Assembly (NCBI RefSeq): GCF_036898825.1 | Contig: NZ_JARUND010000001.1 | Span: 3,720,001 to 3,784,000, forward strand | Reading direction: 5' to 3' | DNA: 64,000 nt | Source: Streptomyces sp. B21-083 | Lineage (GTDB): Bacteria > Actinomycetota > Actinomycetes > Streptomycetales > Streptomycetaceae | Shown here: one piece after another, positions 25,659 to 34,786 of the stretch | Layout of the letters: the number at the start of each line of letters is the position of its first letter | Position numbering within the stretch: the stretch's first letter is position 1 | The notes under the pieces: generated by a model | What the model was told of the DNA's origin: nothing | What the model saw: the letters and a program-made list of their open reading frames with translations, nothing else | Databases searched by the model: none | Program-made: the position numbers and the translations under genes

Positions 25659-27365
25659 TCAGAGCGGCACGATGTCCGGCGCACCCAGCCGTGCCGCGTC
25701 CGCCGTGAGGTCGTCCGGCTGCCGCTGCGACTCGCGTTCCGCCTCCACGCGCTTGTCGTAGTGCTCGACCTCACGCTCGATCCGACCCTTGTCCCAGCCG
25801 AGGACGGGCGCCATCAGCTCCGCCGCCTCACGCGAACTGCGCGTCCCCCGGTCGAACGTCTCGATCGAGATCCTGGTCCGCCGGGTCAGCACGTCGTCCA
25901 GATGCCGCGCACCCTCGTGCGAGGCCGCGTACACGATCTCCGCCCGCAGATAGTCCTCGGCGGCCTGCAGCGGCTCGCCGAGCGCGGAGTCCGCGGCGAT
26001 CAGATCGAGGACCTCCTGGGCCAGTGAGCCGTACCGGTTCAGCAGGTGCTCCACGCGCACCACATGGAGGCCGGTGCGCGCGGCCGTCCGCGCCCGGGCG
26101 TTCCACAGCGCGCGGTAGCCCTCGGCACCCAGCAGCGGCACGTCCTCCGTCACGCACTCGGCGACCCGCTGGTCGAGCCCGTGCACCGCCGCGTCGACCG
26201 CGTCCTTCGCCATCACCCGATAGGTCGTGTACTTGCCGCCCGCCACGACCACGAGCCCGGGCACCGGATGCGCCACCGTGTGCTCGCGCGACAGCTTGCT
26301 GGTGGCGTCGGACTCCCCGGCGAGCAGGGGCCGCAGGCCCGCGTACACGCCCTGGACGTCGTCCCTCGTCAGCGGCACCGCGAGTACCGAGTTCACGTGT
26401 TCCAGCAGATAGTCGATGTCGGCGCTGGAGGCCGCCGGGTGGGCCTTGTCCAGGTCCCAGTCGGTGTCCGTCGTCCCGACGATCCAGTGCCGGCCCCAGG
26501 GGATCACGAACAGCACGGACTTCTCGGTGCGCAGGATCAGCCCGGTCGTCGAGTGGATCCGGTCCTTGGGCACGACCAGATGGATGCCCTTGGACGCCCG
26601 GACGTGGAACCGGCCCCGCTCGCCGACCATCCCCTGGGTGTCGTCGGTCCACACCCCGGTGGCGTTGACGATCTGCCGGGCGCGGATCTCGTACTCCCCG
26701 CCGCCCTCGACATCCCGCACCCGCGCACCGACGACCCGCTCCCCCTCCCGCAGGAAGCCCGTCACCCGCGCGCGGTTGGCGACCTTCGCGCCGTACGCCG
26801 CCGCCGTGCGCACCAGGGTGGCCACGAAGCGGGCGTCGTCCATCTGCGCGTCGTAATACTGCAACGCTCCGACCAGCGCGTCCTTCTTCAAGGCGGGCGC
26901 GACACGCAGGGCGTGACGACGGCTCAGGTGACGGTGTGTCGGCAGACCCCGCCCATGCCCGCGGGCCATCGACATCGCGTCGTAGAGCGCGACGCCCGCT
27001 CCGGCGTACAGCCGCTCCCAGCCCTGGTGCTGCAGCGGGTACAGGAACGCCACCGGCTTGACCAGGTGCGGCGCGAGCCGCTCCAGCAACAGCCCGCGTT
27101 CCTTCAGCGCCTCCCTGACCAGGGCGAAGTCGAGCATCTCCAGATAGCGCAGGCCACCGTGGATGAGTTTGCTGGACCTGCTCGACGTGCCCGACGCCCA
27201 GTCACGGGCCTCCACCAGTCCCGTGGACAGACCGCGGGTCACGGAGTCGAGCGCGGTGCCCGCTCCGACCACGCCGGCGCCCACGACCAGCACATCCAGC
27301 TCACGCTCGGCCATTGCTGCCAGTGACTCGGCACGCTCCGCCGGTCCCAGTGCCGCTGTCCTCAT
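25659..27365 (-). CDS. glpD: glycerol-3-phosphate dehydrogenase (FAD-dependent)
   Basis: A 568-residue membrane-associated flavoenzyme oxidising sn-glycerol 3-phosphate to dihydroxyacetone phosphate and passing electrons to the quinone pool. The FAD-binding motif VLVVGAGVVGAGTALDSVTRG lies at about 25-45. GTSSRSSKLIHGGLRYLEMLD, DDARFVATLVRTA, NATGVWTDD, VIPWGRHWIVGTTDTDWD and VVAGGKYTTYRVMAKDAVDAA are standard family stretches. A C-terminal helical domain with DVLTRRTRISIETFDRG completes it. Neither a glycerol kinase nor a facilitator gene is adjacent. It is divergent from the sugar-nucleotide dehydrogenase homologue; the 300 bases between hold three DnaA-box-like sequences. Confidence 0.96.
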   Translation of the reverse strand: MRTAALGPAERAESLAAMAERELDVLVVGAGVVGAGTALDSVTRGLSTGLVEARDWASGTSSRSSKLIHGGLRYLEMLDFALVREALKERGLLLERLAPHLVKPVAFLYPLQHQGWERLYAGAGVALYDAMSMARGHGRGLPTHRHLSRRHALRVAPALKKDALVGALQYYDAQMDDARFVATLVRTAAAYGAKVANRARVTGFLREGERVVGARVRDVEGGGEYEIRARQIVNATGVWTDDTQGMVGERGRFHVRASKGIHLVVPKDRIHSTTGLILRTEKSVLFVIPWGRHWIVGTTDTDWDLDKAHPAASSADIDYLLEHVNSVLAVPLTRDDVQGVYAGLRPLLAGESDATSKLSREHTVAHPVPGLVVVAGGKYTTYRVMAKDAVDAAVHGLDQRVAECVTEDVPLLGAEGYRALWNARARTAARTGLHVVRVEHLLNRYGSLAQEVLDLIAADSALGEPLQAAEDYLRAEIVYAASHEGARHLDDVLTRRTRISIETFDRGTRSSREAAELMAPVLGWDKGRIEREVEHYDKRVEAERESQRQPDDLTADAARLGAPDIVPL

Positions 27366-27508
27366 CGCTGCCTCCAGCTGTCGGTCGCGCCGGCCGTCTC
27401 CGCACGAGCGGCCGACTGTGGTTCACGCCGTACGACTGCGCCTGCCCGGATCCCCCTGCCCGAATTCTGACCGGGTCGCCCGACTTCGGCCACCACCCGC
27501 CCTCAGTC

Positions 27509-27614
27509 TGTGGACAACCCACGCAGAAACACCTGTGGAAACTCGCCCACCCAATCACGCATATCGGTCATATTTACTCCTAGTCTGACATTGCGCTCGC
27601 TCGTTCTGTCCACA
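27509..27614. promoter_or_regulatory. cluster of DnaA-box-like sequences
   Basis: TGTGGACAA at 27509-27517 is the exact complement of the Streptomyces DnaA box TTGTCCACA. CTGTCCACA at 27606-27614 matches 8 of 9 positions and TGTGGAAAC at 27534-27542 matches 7 of 9. All lie in the shared promoter region of glpD and the divergent gene. Confidence 0.35.
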
Positions 27615-27663
27615 GGGCTTGCGCACCTGTCCCGCTTCGGCTACTGGGAAGGACGGCCCACGC

Positions 27664-28890
27664 ATGCCCGCAGACCTCGCCGTCATCGGACTCGGACATC
27701 TCGGCCTGCCACTGGCCCAGGCGGCCGTCGCCGCAGGCATCCCCACCCTCGGATACAAGACCGGCCCCGAGGCCGGTTCCCTCACCGCCGCCGAACTGCG
27801 CCGCATGCTCTCCAAGGGCTTCCGGACAGCCGCCGGCCCCGCCGAACTCGGCCGTGTACGCACCGCCGTCATCTGCGCGCCCACACCACGCGGCGCCGAC
27901 GGAACCCTTGACCTGAGCCAGGTGGAGGCCGCCGCCCGCACCCTCGCCGCGCGCCTGCGCCCGCACACCACGGTGATCCTTGAGTCGCCCGTCCACCCGG
28001 GAACGACGGAGGAGTTCCTGCGCCCTCTCCTCGAAGAGGGCTCCGGACTGCGGGCGGGCCGCGACTTCCACCTCGCCTACTCCCCCAGCCGCGTCGACCC
28101 CGGCAACCGCGACTTCACCCCCGCCAACACCCCGAAGGTCATCGGCGGCCTCACCCCCGCGTGCACCGAGTCGGCCGCCGCCTTCTACGGCAGGCTCACC
28201 GACAAGGTCGTCCGCGCGCGTGGACCCCGGGAAGCGGAAACGGTGCAGCTCCTGGAGACCAACTTCCGGCATGTCAACATCGCCCTCGTCAATGAGATGG
28301 CCGTCCTCTGCCACGACCTGGGCGTCGACCTGTGGGACGTCATCCGCTGCGCGGAGACCAAGCCGTTCGGCTTCCAGGCATTCCGCCCAGGCCCGGGTGT
28401 GGGCGGCCACGCCGTCCCCCAGGACCTGCACAACCACACGGGCCACACCGGCCGCACGGGCCGCGCCCTGCGCATGGTGGAACTCGCCCAGCAGGTCAAC
28501 GACCACATGCCCCAGTACGTCATCCAGCGCGCGGCCACCCTCCTGAACGAGCACGGCAAATCGGCCCGGGGCGCACGCGTACTGCTGCTGGGGGTCACCT
28601 ACAAGCCCGACCTCGCCGACCAGCAGGGTTCCCCCGCCCAGGAGATCGCGATCCGCCTGATGGAACTGGGCGCCTCGGTCAGCTACCACGACCCGCACAT
28701 CCCGTCCTGGAGCGTCCTGGAGCGCCCCCTCCCCCGCGCGGACTCCCTCTACGAGGCGGCAGCCGACGCCGACCTGACGATCCTCCTCCAGCAGCACCGC
28801 ACGTACGACCTCCAAGGCCTGTCGGTGAAGGCACAGCTGCTGCTGGACACCCGGGGGGCGACTCCTACGGGGGCGGCGCATCGGTTGTGA
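27664..28890 (+). CDS. UDP-sugar dehydrogenase homologue lacking the catalytic cysteine
   Basis: A 408-residue member of the UDP-glucose/UDP-ManNAc dehydrogenase family. The N-terminal Rossmann motif GLGHLGLPLAQAA, central NFRHVNIALVNEMAVLCHDLG and C-terminal VTYKPDLADQQGSPAQEIA are all recognisable, so the three-domain fold is intact. Key positions have changed: the catalytic motif GGHCxPxD reads GPGVGGHAVPQD (Ala250), the helix Lys before the ExN motif is Gln195 (VQLLETN), and the acidic residue after the second strand (GYD) is Lys32 (GYKTG). An ordinary two-step NAD oxidation of a UDP-sugar therefore looks unlikely. The ATG at 27664 fits the first strand. No glycan cluster is adjacent. Confidence 0.85.
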   Translation: MPADLAVIGLGHLGLPLAQAAVAAGIPTLGYKTGPEAGSLTAAELRRMLSKGFRTAAGPAELGRVRTAVICAPTPRGADGTLDLSQVEAAARTLAARLRPHTTVILESPVHPGTTEEFLRPLLEEGSGLRAGRDFHLAYSPSRVDPGNRDFTPANTPKVIGGLTPACTESAAAFYGRLTDKVVRARGPREAETVQLLETNFRHVNIALVNEMAVLCHDLGVDLWDVIRCAETKPFGFQAFRPGPGVGGHAVPQDLHNHTGHTGRTGRALRMVELAQQVNDHMPQYVIQRAATLLNEHGKSARGARVLLLGVTYKPDLADQQGSPAQEIAIRLMELGASVSYHDPHIPSWSVLERPLPRADSLYEAAADADLTILLQQHRTYDLQGLSVKAQLLLDTRGATPTGAAHRL

Positions 28891-28949
28891 AGGGGGGCGC
28901 GTGCGAGTCGCTGAGCCTCGGAGGCCGGTGGCGCGGGGGCTCTCGCGTC

Positions 28950-29250
28950 GGTACCGTACAGGCAGGTGGAGCCCGCTGCAGGGGTTACTGCGGCAGCCTC
29001 CGGGATGGTTCACGGGTGTCCGCCCCTAGTTCTTGTTCGGGCGGCCGCTCACCATCCGTAGGTCCACAAGATGCACCACCTCCGGCACCGGGCCGCCCCA
29101 CGGCGAGTCCGGTACCTTATAAAGAGGTGGAGCCCACCGCAGGGGCACTGCGGCAGGCTCCTGGATGGTTCACGAGTGTCCGCCCCTAGTTCTTTTGGGG
29201 GCGGCCGCTCACCATCCATATGTCCGCAAGAGGCACCTCCTCCGGAACTT
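28950..29250. repeat. 160-bp tandem repeat pair with internal dyads
   Basis: Two direct copies, about 28950-29090 and 29111-29250, are offset by 160-161 bases and roughly 85% identical in the core. Each starts near GGTACC, continues AGGTGGAGCCC and GCAGGGG, then has a dyad: GGATGGTTCAC with CCGCCC is mirrored by GGGCGG with CTCACCATCC. A one-base length difference (GGGGTTACTG versus GGGGCACTG) shifts the offset. The dyads suggest a structured RNA or a small palindromic element. Confidence 0.75.
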
Positions 29251-29540
29251 GACCGCCCGAAGACGGAGCCGGTCCCAGCGGGTGGGCTTGCGGTGGCGAC
29301 CCATGGGCGCCCCCTTCCGCGACACCGCCCATAGACCCGGTAGGCGGCTTGCTGGAACTCGGGCCGGGCCCCGATGGGTGGGGGTCCGGAAACATGTCCT
29401 TGGAAGGGGGCGCTCCAGAGAACTGGGGCGCCGACACACACGCTAGCGGCCTCGCCACCCCTGATCGGCGCGCATTCGCCCCGAACGCAACCGTGCGCCC
29501 CCGCTCGCGAAACGCGCCCCACCAGCGCCACTTGGACACA

Positions 29541-29582
29541 CGAAGGGGCCCGGCCACCCCTACGGGTAACCGGGCCCCTTCG
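29541..29582. terminator. terminator after guaB3
   Basis: A perfect 13-bp stem, CGAAGGGGCCCGG and its complement, with a 16-base loop, lies about 30 bases past the guaB3 stop codon on the minus strand. Confidence 0.8.
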
Positions 29583-29611
29583 ACCTCGCTCAAGCCGAGC
29601 GCGGCGTCATC

Positions 29612-30736
29612 TCATCGCATGTGCTGCGAGTCCGCCACCGTCACCTCGACGCGCTGGAACTCCTTGAGGTCGCTGTAGCCCGTGGTGGACATGGCGCGGC
29701 GCAGGGCGCCGAAGAAGTTCATCGAGCCGTCGGGCGTGTGCGACGGGCCCATGAGGACCTCCTCGATCGTGCCGACCGTGCCGAGGTCGACCTTCTTGCC
29801 GCGCGGCAGCTCCTCGTTGACGGCCTCCATGCCCCAGTGGTGGCCCTTGCCGGGCGCGTCCGTGGCGCGGGCCAGCGGGGAGCCCATCATGACCGCGTCG
29901 GCGCCACAGGCGATCGCCTTCGGGAGGTCGCCGGACCAGCCGACGCCGCCGTCCGCGATCACGTGCACGTACCGGCCGCCGGACTCGTCCATGTAGTCGC
30001 GGCGGGCGGCGGCCACATCGGCGACCGAGGTGGCCATCGGGACGCGGATGCCCAGCACGTTGCGGGTGGTGTGCGCGGCGCCGCCGCCGAAGCCGACCAG
30101 CACGCCGGCCGCGCCGGTGCGCATCAGGTGCAGGGCCGCGGTGTAGGTGGCGCAGCCGCCGACGATCACCGGGACATCCAGCTCGTAGATGAACTGCTTC
30201 AGGTTCAGCGGTTCGGCGGCACCGGAGACGTGCTCCGCGGAGACCGTCGTACCGCGGATGACGAAGATGTCCACGCCCGCGTCGACGACGGCCTTGGAGA
30301 ACTGGGCCGTGCGCTGCGGGGAGAGCGCGGCGGCGGTGACCACGCCCGAGTCGCGCACCTCCTTGATGCGCGCGCCGATCAGCTCCTCCTTGATGGGAGC
30401 CGCGTAGATCTCCTGGAGACGGCGGGTCGCGGTGTCCACGTCCAGCTCGGCGATCTCGTCGAGCAGCGGCTGCGGGTCCTCGTACCGGGTCCAGAGGCCT
30501 TCGAGGTTGAGGACGCCGAGGCCGCCCAGCTCGCCGATGCGGATCGCGGTGGCCGGGGAGACGACCGAGTCCATGGGGGCCGCCAGGAAGGGCAGCTCGA
30601 AGCGGTAGGCGTCGATCTGCCAGGCGATCGAGACCTCCTTCGGGTCGCGCGTACGACGGCTGGGGACGACGGCGATGTCGTCGAAGGCGTACGCCCTACG
30701 GCCGCGCTTGCCGCGCCCGATCTCGATCTCAGTCAC
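29612..30736 (-). CDS. guaB3: GuaB3-family IMP dehydrogenase-related protein
   Basis: A 374-residue (beta/alpha)8 barrel of the IMPDH/GMP reductase superfamily without CBS domains. It starts IGRGKRGRRAYAFDDIAVVPS and has FLAAPMDSVVSPATA and VIADGGVGWSGDLPKAIACGADAVMMGSPLA for phosphate binding. In place of the IMPDH active-site loop GPGSICTT it has GFGGGAAHTTRNVLG, lacking the catalytic Cys, as in mycobacterial GuaB3. Its reaction is therefore less certain than that of guaB next door. It is the second gene after guaB on the same strand, separated by 116 bases with a hairpin. Confidence 0.9.
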   Translation of the reverse strand: MTEIEIGRGKRGRRAYAFDDIAVVPSRRTRDPKEVSIAWQIDAYRFELPFLAAPMDSVVSPATAIRIGELGGLGVLNLEGLWTRYEDPQPLLDEIAELDVDTATRRLQEIYAAPIKEELIGARIKEVRDSGVVTAAALSPQRTAQFSKAVVDAGVDIFVIRGTTVSAEHVSGAAEPLNLKQFIYELDVPVIVGGCATYTAALHLMRTGAAGVLVGFGGGAAHTTRNVLGIRVPMATSVADVAAARRDYMDESGGRYVHVIADGGVGWSGDLPKAIACGADAVMMGSPLARATDAPGKGHHWGMEAVNEELPRGKKVDLGTVGTIEEVLMGPSHTPDGSMNFFGALRRAMSTTGYSDLKEFQRVEVTVADSQHMR

Positions 30737-30796
30737 GTGTGTGGCCTTTCCATCCTTGGCTGTGCGCGTCCCAGTATCCCCGACGGGTACGACAAA

Positions 30797-30825
30797 GGCG
30801 GCCCCGGAGTGCCTCCGGGACCGCC
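30797..30825. terminator. hairpin between guaB and guaB3
   Basis: GGCGGCCCCGGAG and CTCCGGGACCGCC form a 13-base stem with one mismatch around TGC, about 30 bases past the guaB stop. It may terminate or attenuate transcription into guaB3. Confidence 0.7.
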
Positions 30826-30852
30826 TCTCGCACGTCCGGTTACCGCTCGCGC

Positions 30853-32397
<1,545 letters not shown>

Positions 32398-32452
32398 CTA
32401 ACGGGAAGCACGGGTCCCGAATTCCACGATGCGGGATGCCCGGGGCTTCGTA

Positions 32453-32488
32453 TGTTCGTACGGAATCGACTGTTCGTACGGAGTCGGC
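32453..32488. repeat. 18-bp direct repeat upstream of guaB
   Basis: TGTTCGTACGGAATCGAC and TGTTCGTACGGAGTCGGC are adjacent and match at 16 of 18 positions. They lie about 100 bases upstream of the guaB start and just beyond the sigma-factor stop. The size and placement suit a binding site for a dimeric regulator of guaB. Confidence 0.5.
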
Positions 32489-32542
32489 GCCCCGGTCGTT
32501 CATACAGGGCCGGGAAAAGGGTGGGGCCCGGCGCTGCGGCCT

Positions 32543-33220
32543 CTACTGCTCCGCCAGTGCTCGCAGCCGGCTCAAGGCGCGGTGCTGGGCCACGCGCACC
32601 GCGCCGGGTGACATTCCCAACATCTGGCCCGTCTCCTCCGCCGTGAGGCCCACCGCGATGCGCAGCAGAAGCAGTTCACGCTGGTTCTCGGGGAGGTTGG
32701 CCATGAGTTTCTTGGCCCATTCGGCGTCACTGCTGAGGAGGGCCCGTTCCTCGGGGCCCAGGGAGTCGTCGGGGCGTTCCGGCATCTCGTCCGAGGGGAC
32801 CGCGGTCGAACCCGGGTGGCGCATCGCGGCGCGCTGGAGGTCGGCGACCTTGTGCGCTGCGATCGCGAAGACGAACGCCTCGAACGGGCGTCCGGTGTCG
32901 CGGTAGCGCGGCAGGGCGAGGAGTACGGCGACGCAGACCTCCTGCGCCAGGTCCTCCACGAAGTGCCGCGCGTCGCCCGGCAGTCGGGACAGCCGGGTGC
33001 GGCAGTAGCGCAGGGCGAGGGGGTGGACATGGGCGAGCAGGTCGTGCGTCGCCTGCTCGTCCCCGTCGACGGCGCGATGGACGAGCGAACCAATCACCCC
33101 ATGGGCATAAGCCGCCTCGTCGTCACGCATCGGACCATGGTGCCTTGGCGCCGCTCTCTCCGTGGCACCGCGTCCGTTGTTGTGCACCGAAGCGTTATGA
33201 GCAGGTGCGCCGGAACTCAT
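32543..33220 (-). CDS. shbA: ECF sigma factor, ShbA/SigD type
   Basis: A sigma factor of about 225 residues. Region 2 lies at [45 protein letters not shown], where the acidic helix and the DNA-melting strand are clear. Region 4 is [20 protein letters not shown], then [20 protein letters not shown], with the helix-turn-helix. No anti-sigma gene is beside it. Position next to bldM, whiD and guaB matches the Streptomyces gene whose S. griseus version, ShbA, drives transcription of the principal sigma gene hrdB, and the SigD gene of Mycobacterium. The ATG at 33220 has GGGGAGG nine bases upstream; ATG 33130 is an alternative, giving a core protein of 195 residues. Confidence 0.85.
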   Translation of the reverse strand: MSSGAPAHNASVHNNGRGATERAAPRHHGPMRDDEAAYAHGVIGSLVHRAVDGDEQATHDLLAHVHPLALRYCRTRLSRLPGDARHFVEDLAQEVCVAVLLALPRYRDTGRPFEAFVFAIAAHKVADLQRAAMRHPGSTAVPSDEMPERPDDSLGPEERALLSSDAEWAKKLMANLPENQRELLLLRIAVGLTAEETGQMLGMSPGAVRVAQHRALSRLRALAEQ

Positions 33221-33386
33221 ATCCTGCGCCCTCCCCTTCCGCTCGACCGACTCGTCCCCGAGGAACTCCACACCTCAAGGATGCGGCATCCGCGGCGAAA
33301 CGAGCAGCGGTTGTCCGGCGGACCGTTTTGCACCCCCCGCCCACCATGCGGTAGGCGGGGACTTTCTCACCCCCGGTGAGGTCCAC

Positions 33387-33998
33387 CTAACGGACCAGAC
33401 CCCACCGGAAACCGAGCGCCACCGCGTGCGCGCGGTCCGAGGCGCCGAGCTTCTTGAAAAGGCGCCTGGCATGCGTCTTCACCGTGTCCTCGGAGAGGAA
33501 CAGTTCGCGTCCGATCTCGGCGTTCGACCGGCCGTGGCTCATGCCTTCCAGGACCTGGATCTCACGCGCGGTGAGCGTGGGCGCGGCGCCCATCTCGGCC
33601 GAGCGCAGTCTGCGCGGCGCGAGCCGCCAGGTCGGGTCGGCCAGCGCCTGCGTCACCGTGGCCCGCAGTTCGGCGCGCGAGGCGTCCTTGTGCAGATAGC
33701 CGCGGGCACCGGCGGCGACGGCGAGCGCCACGCCGTCCAGGTCCTCGGCGACGGTGAGCATGATGATGCGCGCTCCGGGGTCGGCGGACAGCAGCCGCCG
33801 GACCGTCTCGACGCCGCCCAGACCGGGCATGCGCACGTCCATCAGAATCAGGTCCGAACGGTCGGCACCCCAGCGGCGGAGGACTTCCTCGCCGTTGGCC
33901 GCCGTGGTCACGCGCTCGACACCGGGCACGGTCGCGACCGCGCGGCGGAGCGCCTCTCGGGCAAGCGGGGAGTCGTCGCAGACGAGGACGGATGTCAT
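33387..33998 (-). CDS. bldM: BldM response regulator
   Basis: A 203-residue NarL/FixJ-type response regulator. The receiver domain has the acidic pair D8-D9, Asp54 in LILMDVRM and Lys104 in LHKDASRAEL. The DNA-binding domain is a LuxR-type helix-turn-helix, LTAREIQVLEGMSHGRSNAE then FLSEDTVKTHARRLFKKL. Gene order (bldM divergent from whiD, next to the sigma gene and guaB) and sequence identify it as BldM, the orphan regulator needed for aerial hyphae that acts as homodimer or as heterodimer with WhiI. GGAGGG precedes the ATG at 33998. A consensus BldN promoter sits 150-170 bases upstream. Confidence 0.92.
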   Translation of the reverse strand: MTSVLVCDDSPLAREALRRAVATVPGVERVTTAANGEEVLRRWGADRSDLILMDVRMPGLGGVETVRRLLSADPGARIIMLTVAEDLDGVALAVAAGARGYLHKDASRAELRATVTQALADPTWRLAPRRLRSAEMGAAPTLTAREIQVLEGMSHGRSNAEIGRELFLSEDTVKTHARRLFKKLGASDRAHAVALGFRWGLVR

Positions 33999-34401
33999 GG
34001 CCGCCCTCCGCAGCTGATGCGCGTCACCTTGAGCCTCCAGGCTGGTACAGAATTGTCACCTGTGCGGTTGACACTCGACCGAATTCTCGGCAGTGGGTAC
34101 TGCCGCCCGTCCGAGCGCTTGTTCCTCCAACCGCCTCCGCACTCTCAACGACGGTCACTCGAAAGAGTTACGGGGCTGTGTGTCGTCTTCGGCACTCTAC
34201 GTGAGGGCGTGGACACGGTGCAGACATGCGCAACAGACCCTCAACGTTTCATCACAACCTATGCCCCATTTAGCCGTTTTTCTTCCCTTTTATTGGTGTC
34301 TGAGGCTAGATTCGCAATGAGTCATATTTTCATCTCCTTAGATCGTAGTTGTACGGTCAGGGGCACCAACTCAGCCCAGAACGGCAACAAGGGGACAAAC
34401 A
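33999..34401. other. bldM-whiD divergent regulatory region
   Basis: About 400 bases with no coding frame. It holds the BldN-type promoter of bldM. The half nearer whiD is unusually AT-rich for this genome (CGTTTTTCTTCCCTTTTATTG around 34274 and CATATTTTCATCTCC around 34323), a likely site for developmental promoters and regulators. I could not assign a whiD promoter with confidence. Confidence 0.7.
34145..34172 (-). promoter_or_regulatory. sigma-BldN-type promoter of bldM
   Basis: Read on the minus strand, CGTAAC (34172-34167) and CGTTGA (34150-34145) are separated by exactly 16 bases, which is the consensus for promoters used by sigma BldN, including bldMp1 of S. coelicolor. It lies about 150 bases upstream of the bldM start codon. 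Confidence 0.82.
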
Positions 34402-34731
34402 ATGGCAGATTTCTCCCGCCTTCCCGGTCCGAACGCGGACCTCTGGGACTGGCAGCTCCTCGCGGCCTGCCGTGGGGTCGACAGCTCGCTCTTCTTCCAT
34501 CCGGAGGGAGAGCGCGGTGCGGCACGGAGCGCTCGCGAGAACTCGGCCAAGGAGGTCTGCATGCGATGCCCGGTCCGCGCGCAGTGCGCGGCACACGCGC
34601 TGGCGGTGCGCGAGCCGTACGGCGTGTGGGGCGGATTGACCGAGGACGAACGCGAAGAGCTGATGGGGCGGGCCCGCAACCGGCTGGTGTCGGCGTCGGC
34701 CGGTGGCGGGGACCTCGACTCGAACAACTGA
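34402..34731 (+). CDS. whiD: WhiB-family regulator WhiD
   Basis: A 109-residue WhiB-like protein. Four conserved cysteines (23, 53, 56, 62; C-x29-C-x2-C-x5-C) bind a 4Fe-4S cluster. GVWGG at about 74-78 is the turn that contacts the sigma factor, and the basic tail ERE-ELMGRARNRL binds DNA. Position opposite bldM identifies it as WhiD, needed for the last stages of spore maturation in Streptomyces, where it binds region 4 of the principal sigma factor. AGGGGAC precedes the ATG at good spacing. A small hairpin overlaps the stop codon. Confidence 0.93.
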   Translation: MADFSRLPGPNADLWDWQLLAACRGVDSSLFFHPEGERGAARSARENSAKEVCMRCPVRAQCAAHALAVREPYGVWGGLTEDEREELMGRARNRLVSASAGGGDLDSNN

Positions 34732-34747
34732 AGGAACGTTTCTTCAG
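34728..34747 (+). terminator. weak hairpin at whiD end
   Basis: CTGAAGGAA faces TTTCTTCAG with almost no loop; the outer six pairs are perfect. It begins on the whiD stop codon and is followed by a C/G-rich sequence rather than T-run, so termination here is only possible. Confidence 0.3.
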
Positions 34748-34786
34748 CGCGGCCCGCACGGGCACGCGCACGCGTGCCCACCTGCC

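Larger units (their letters stand above)
28891..29611. other. 720-bp gene-poor interval
   Basis: Between the dehydrogenase homologue and guaB3 (convergent). It contains the tandem repeat at 28950-29250 and a terminator at 29541-29582. Between them, 29260-29540 has some long open frames on the minus strand, but composition and start sites are unconvincing. Both repeat units encode, in one minus frame, a short tail ending MVSGRP-x-KN before a stop and a GC hairpin. Differences between copies mostly change amino acids, so selection at protein level is not supported. Confidence 0.6.

Noticed and set aside
29186..29593. A 135-codon minus-strand frame in the gap before guaB3
   Set aside because: It includes the guaB3 terminator and half of the tandem repeat, and has no convincing ribosome site.
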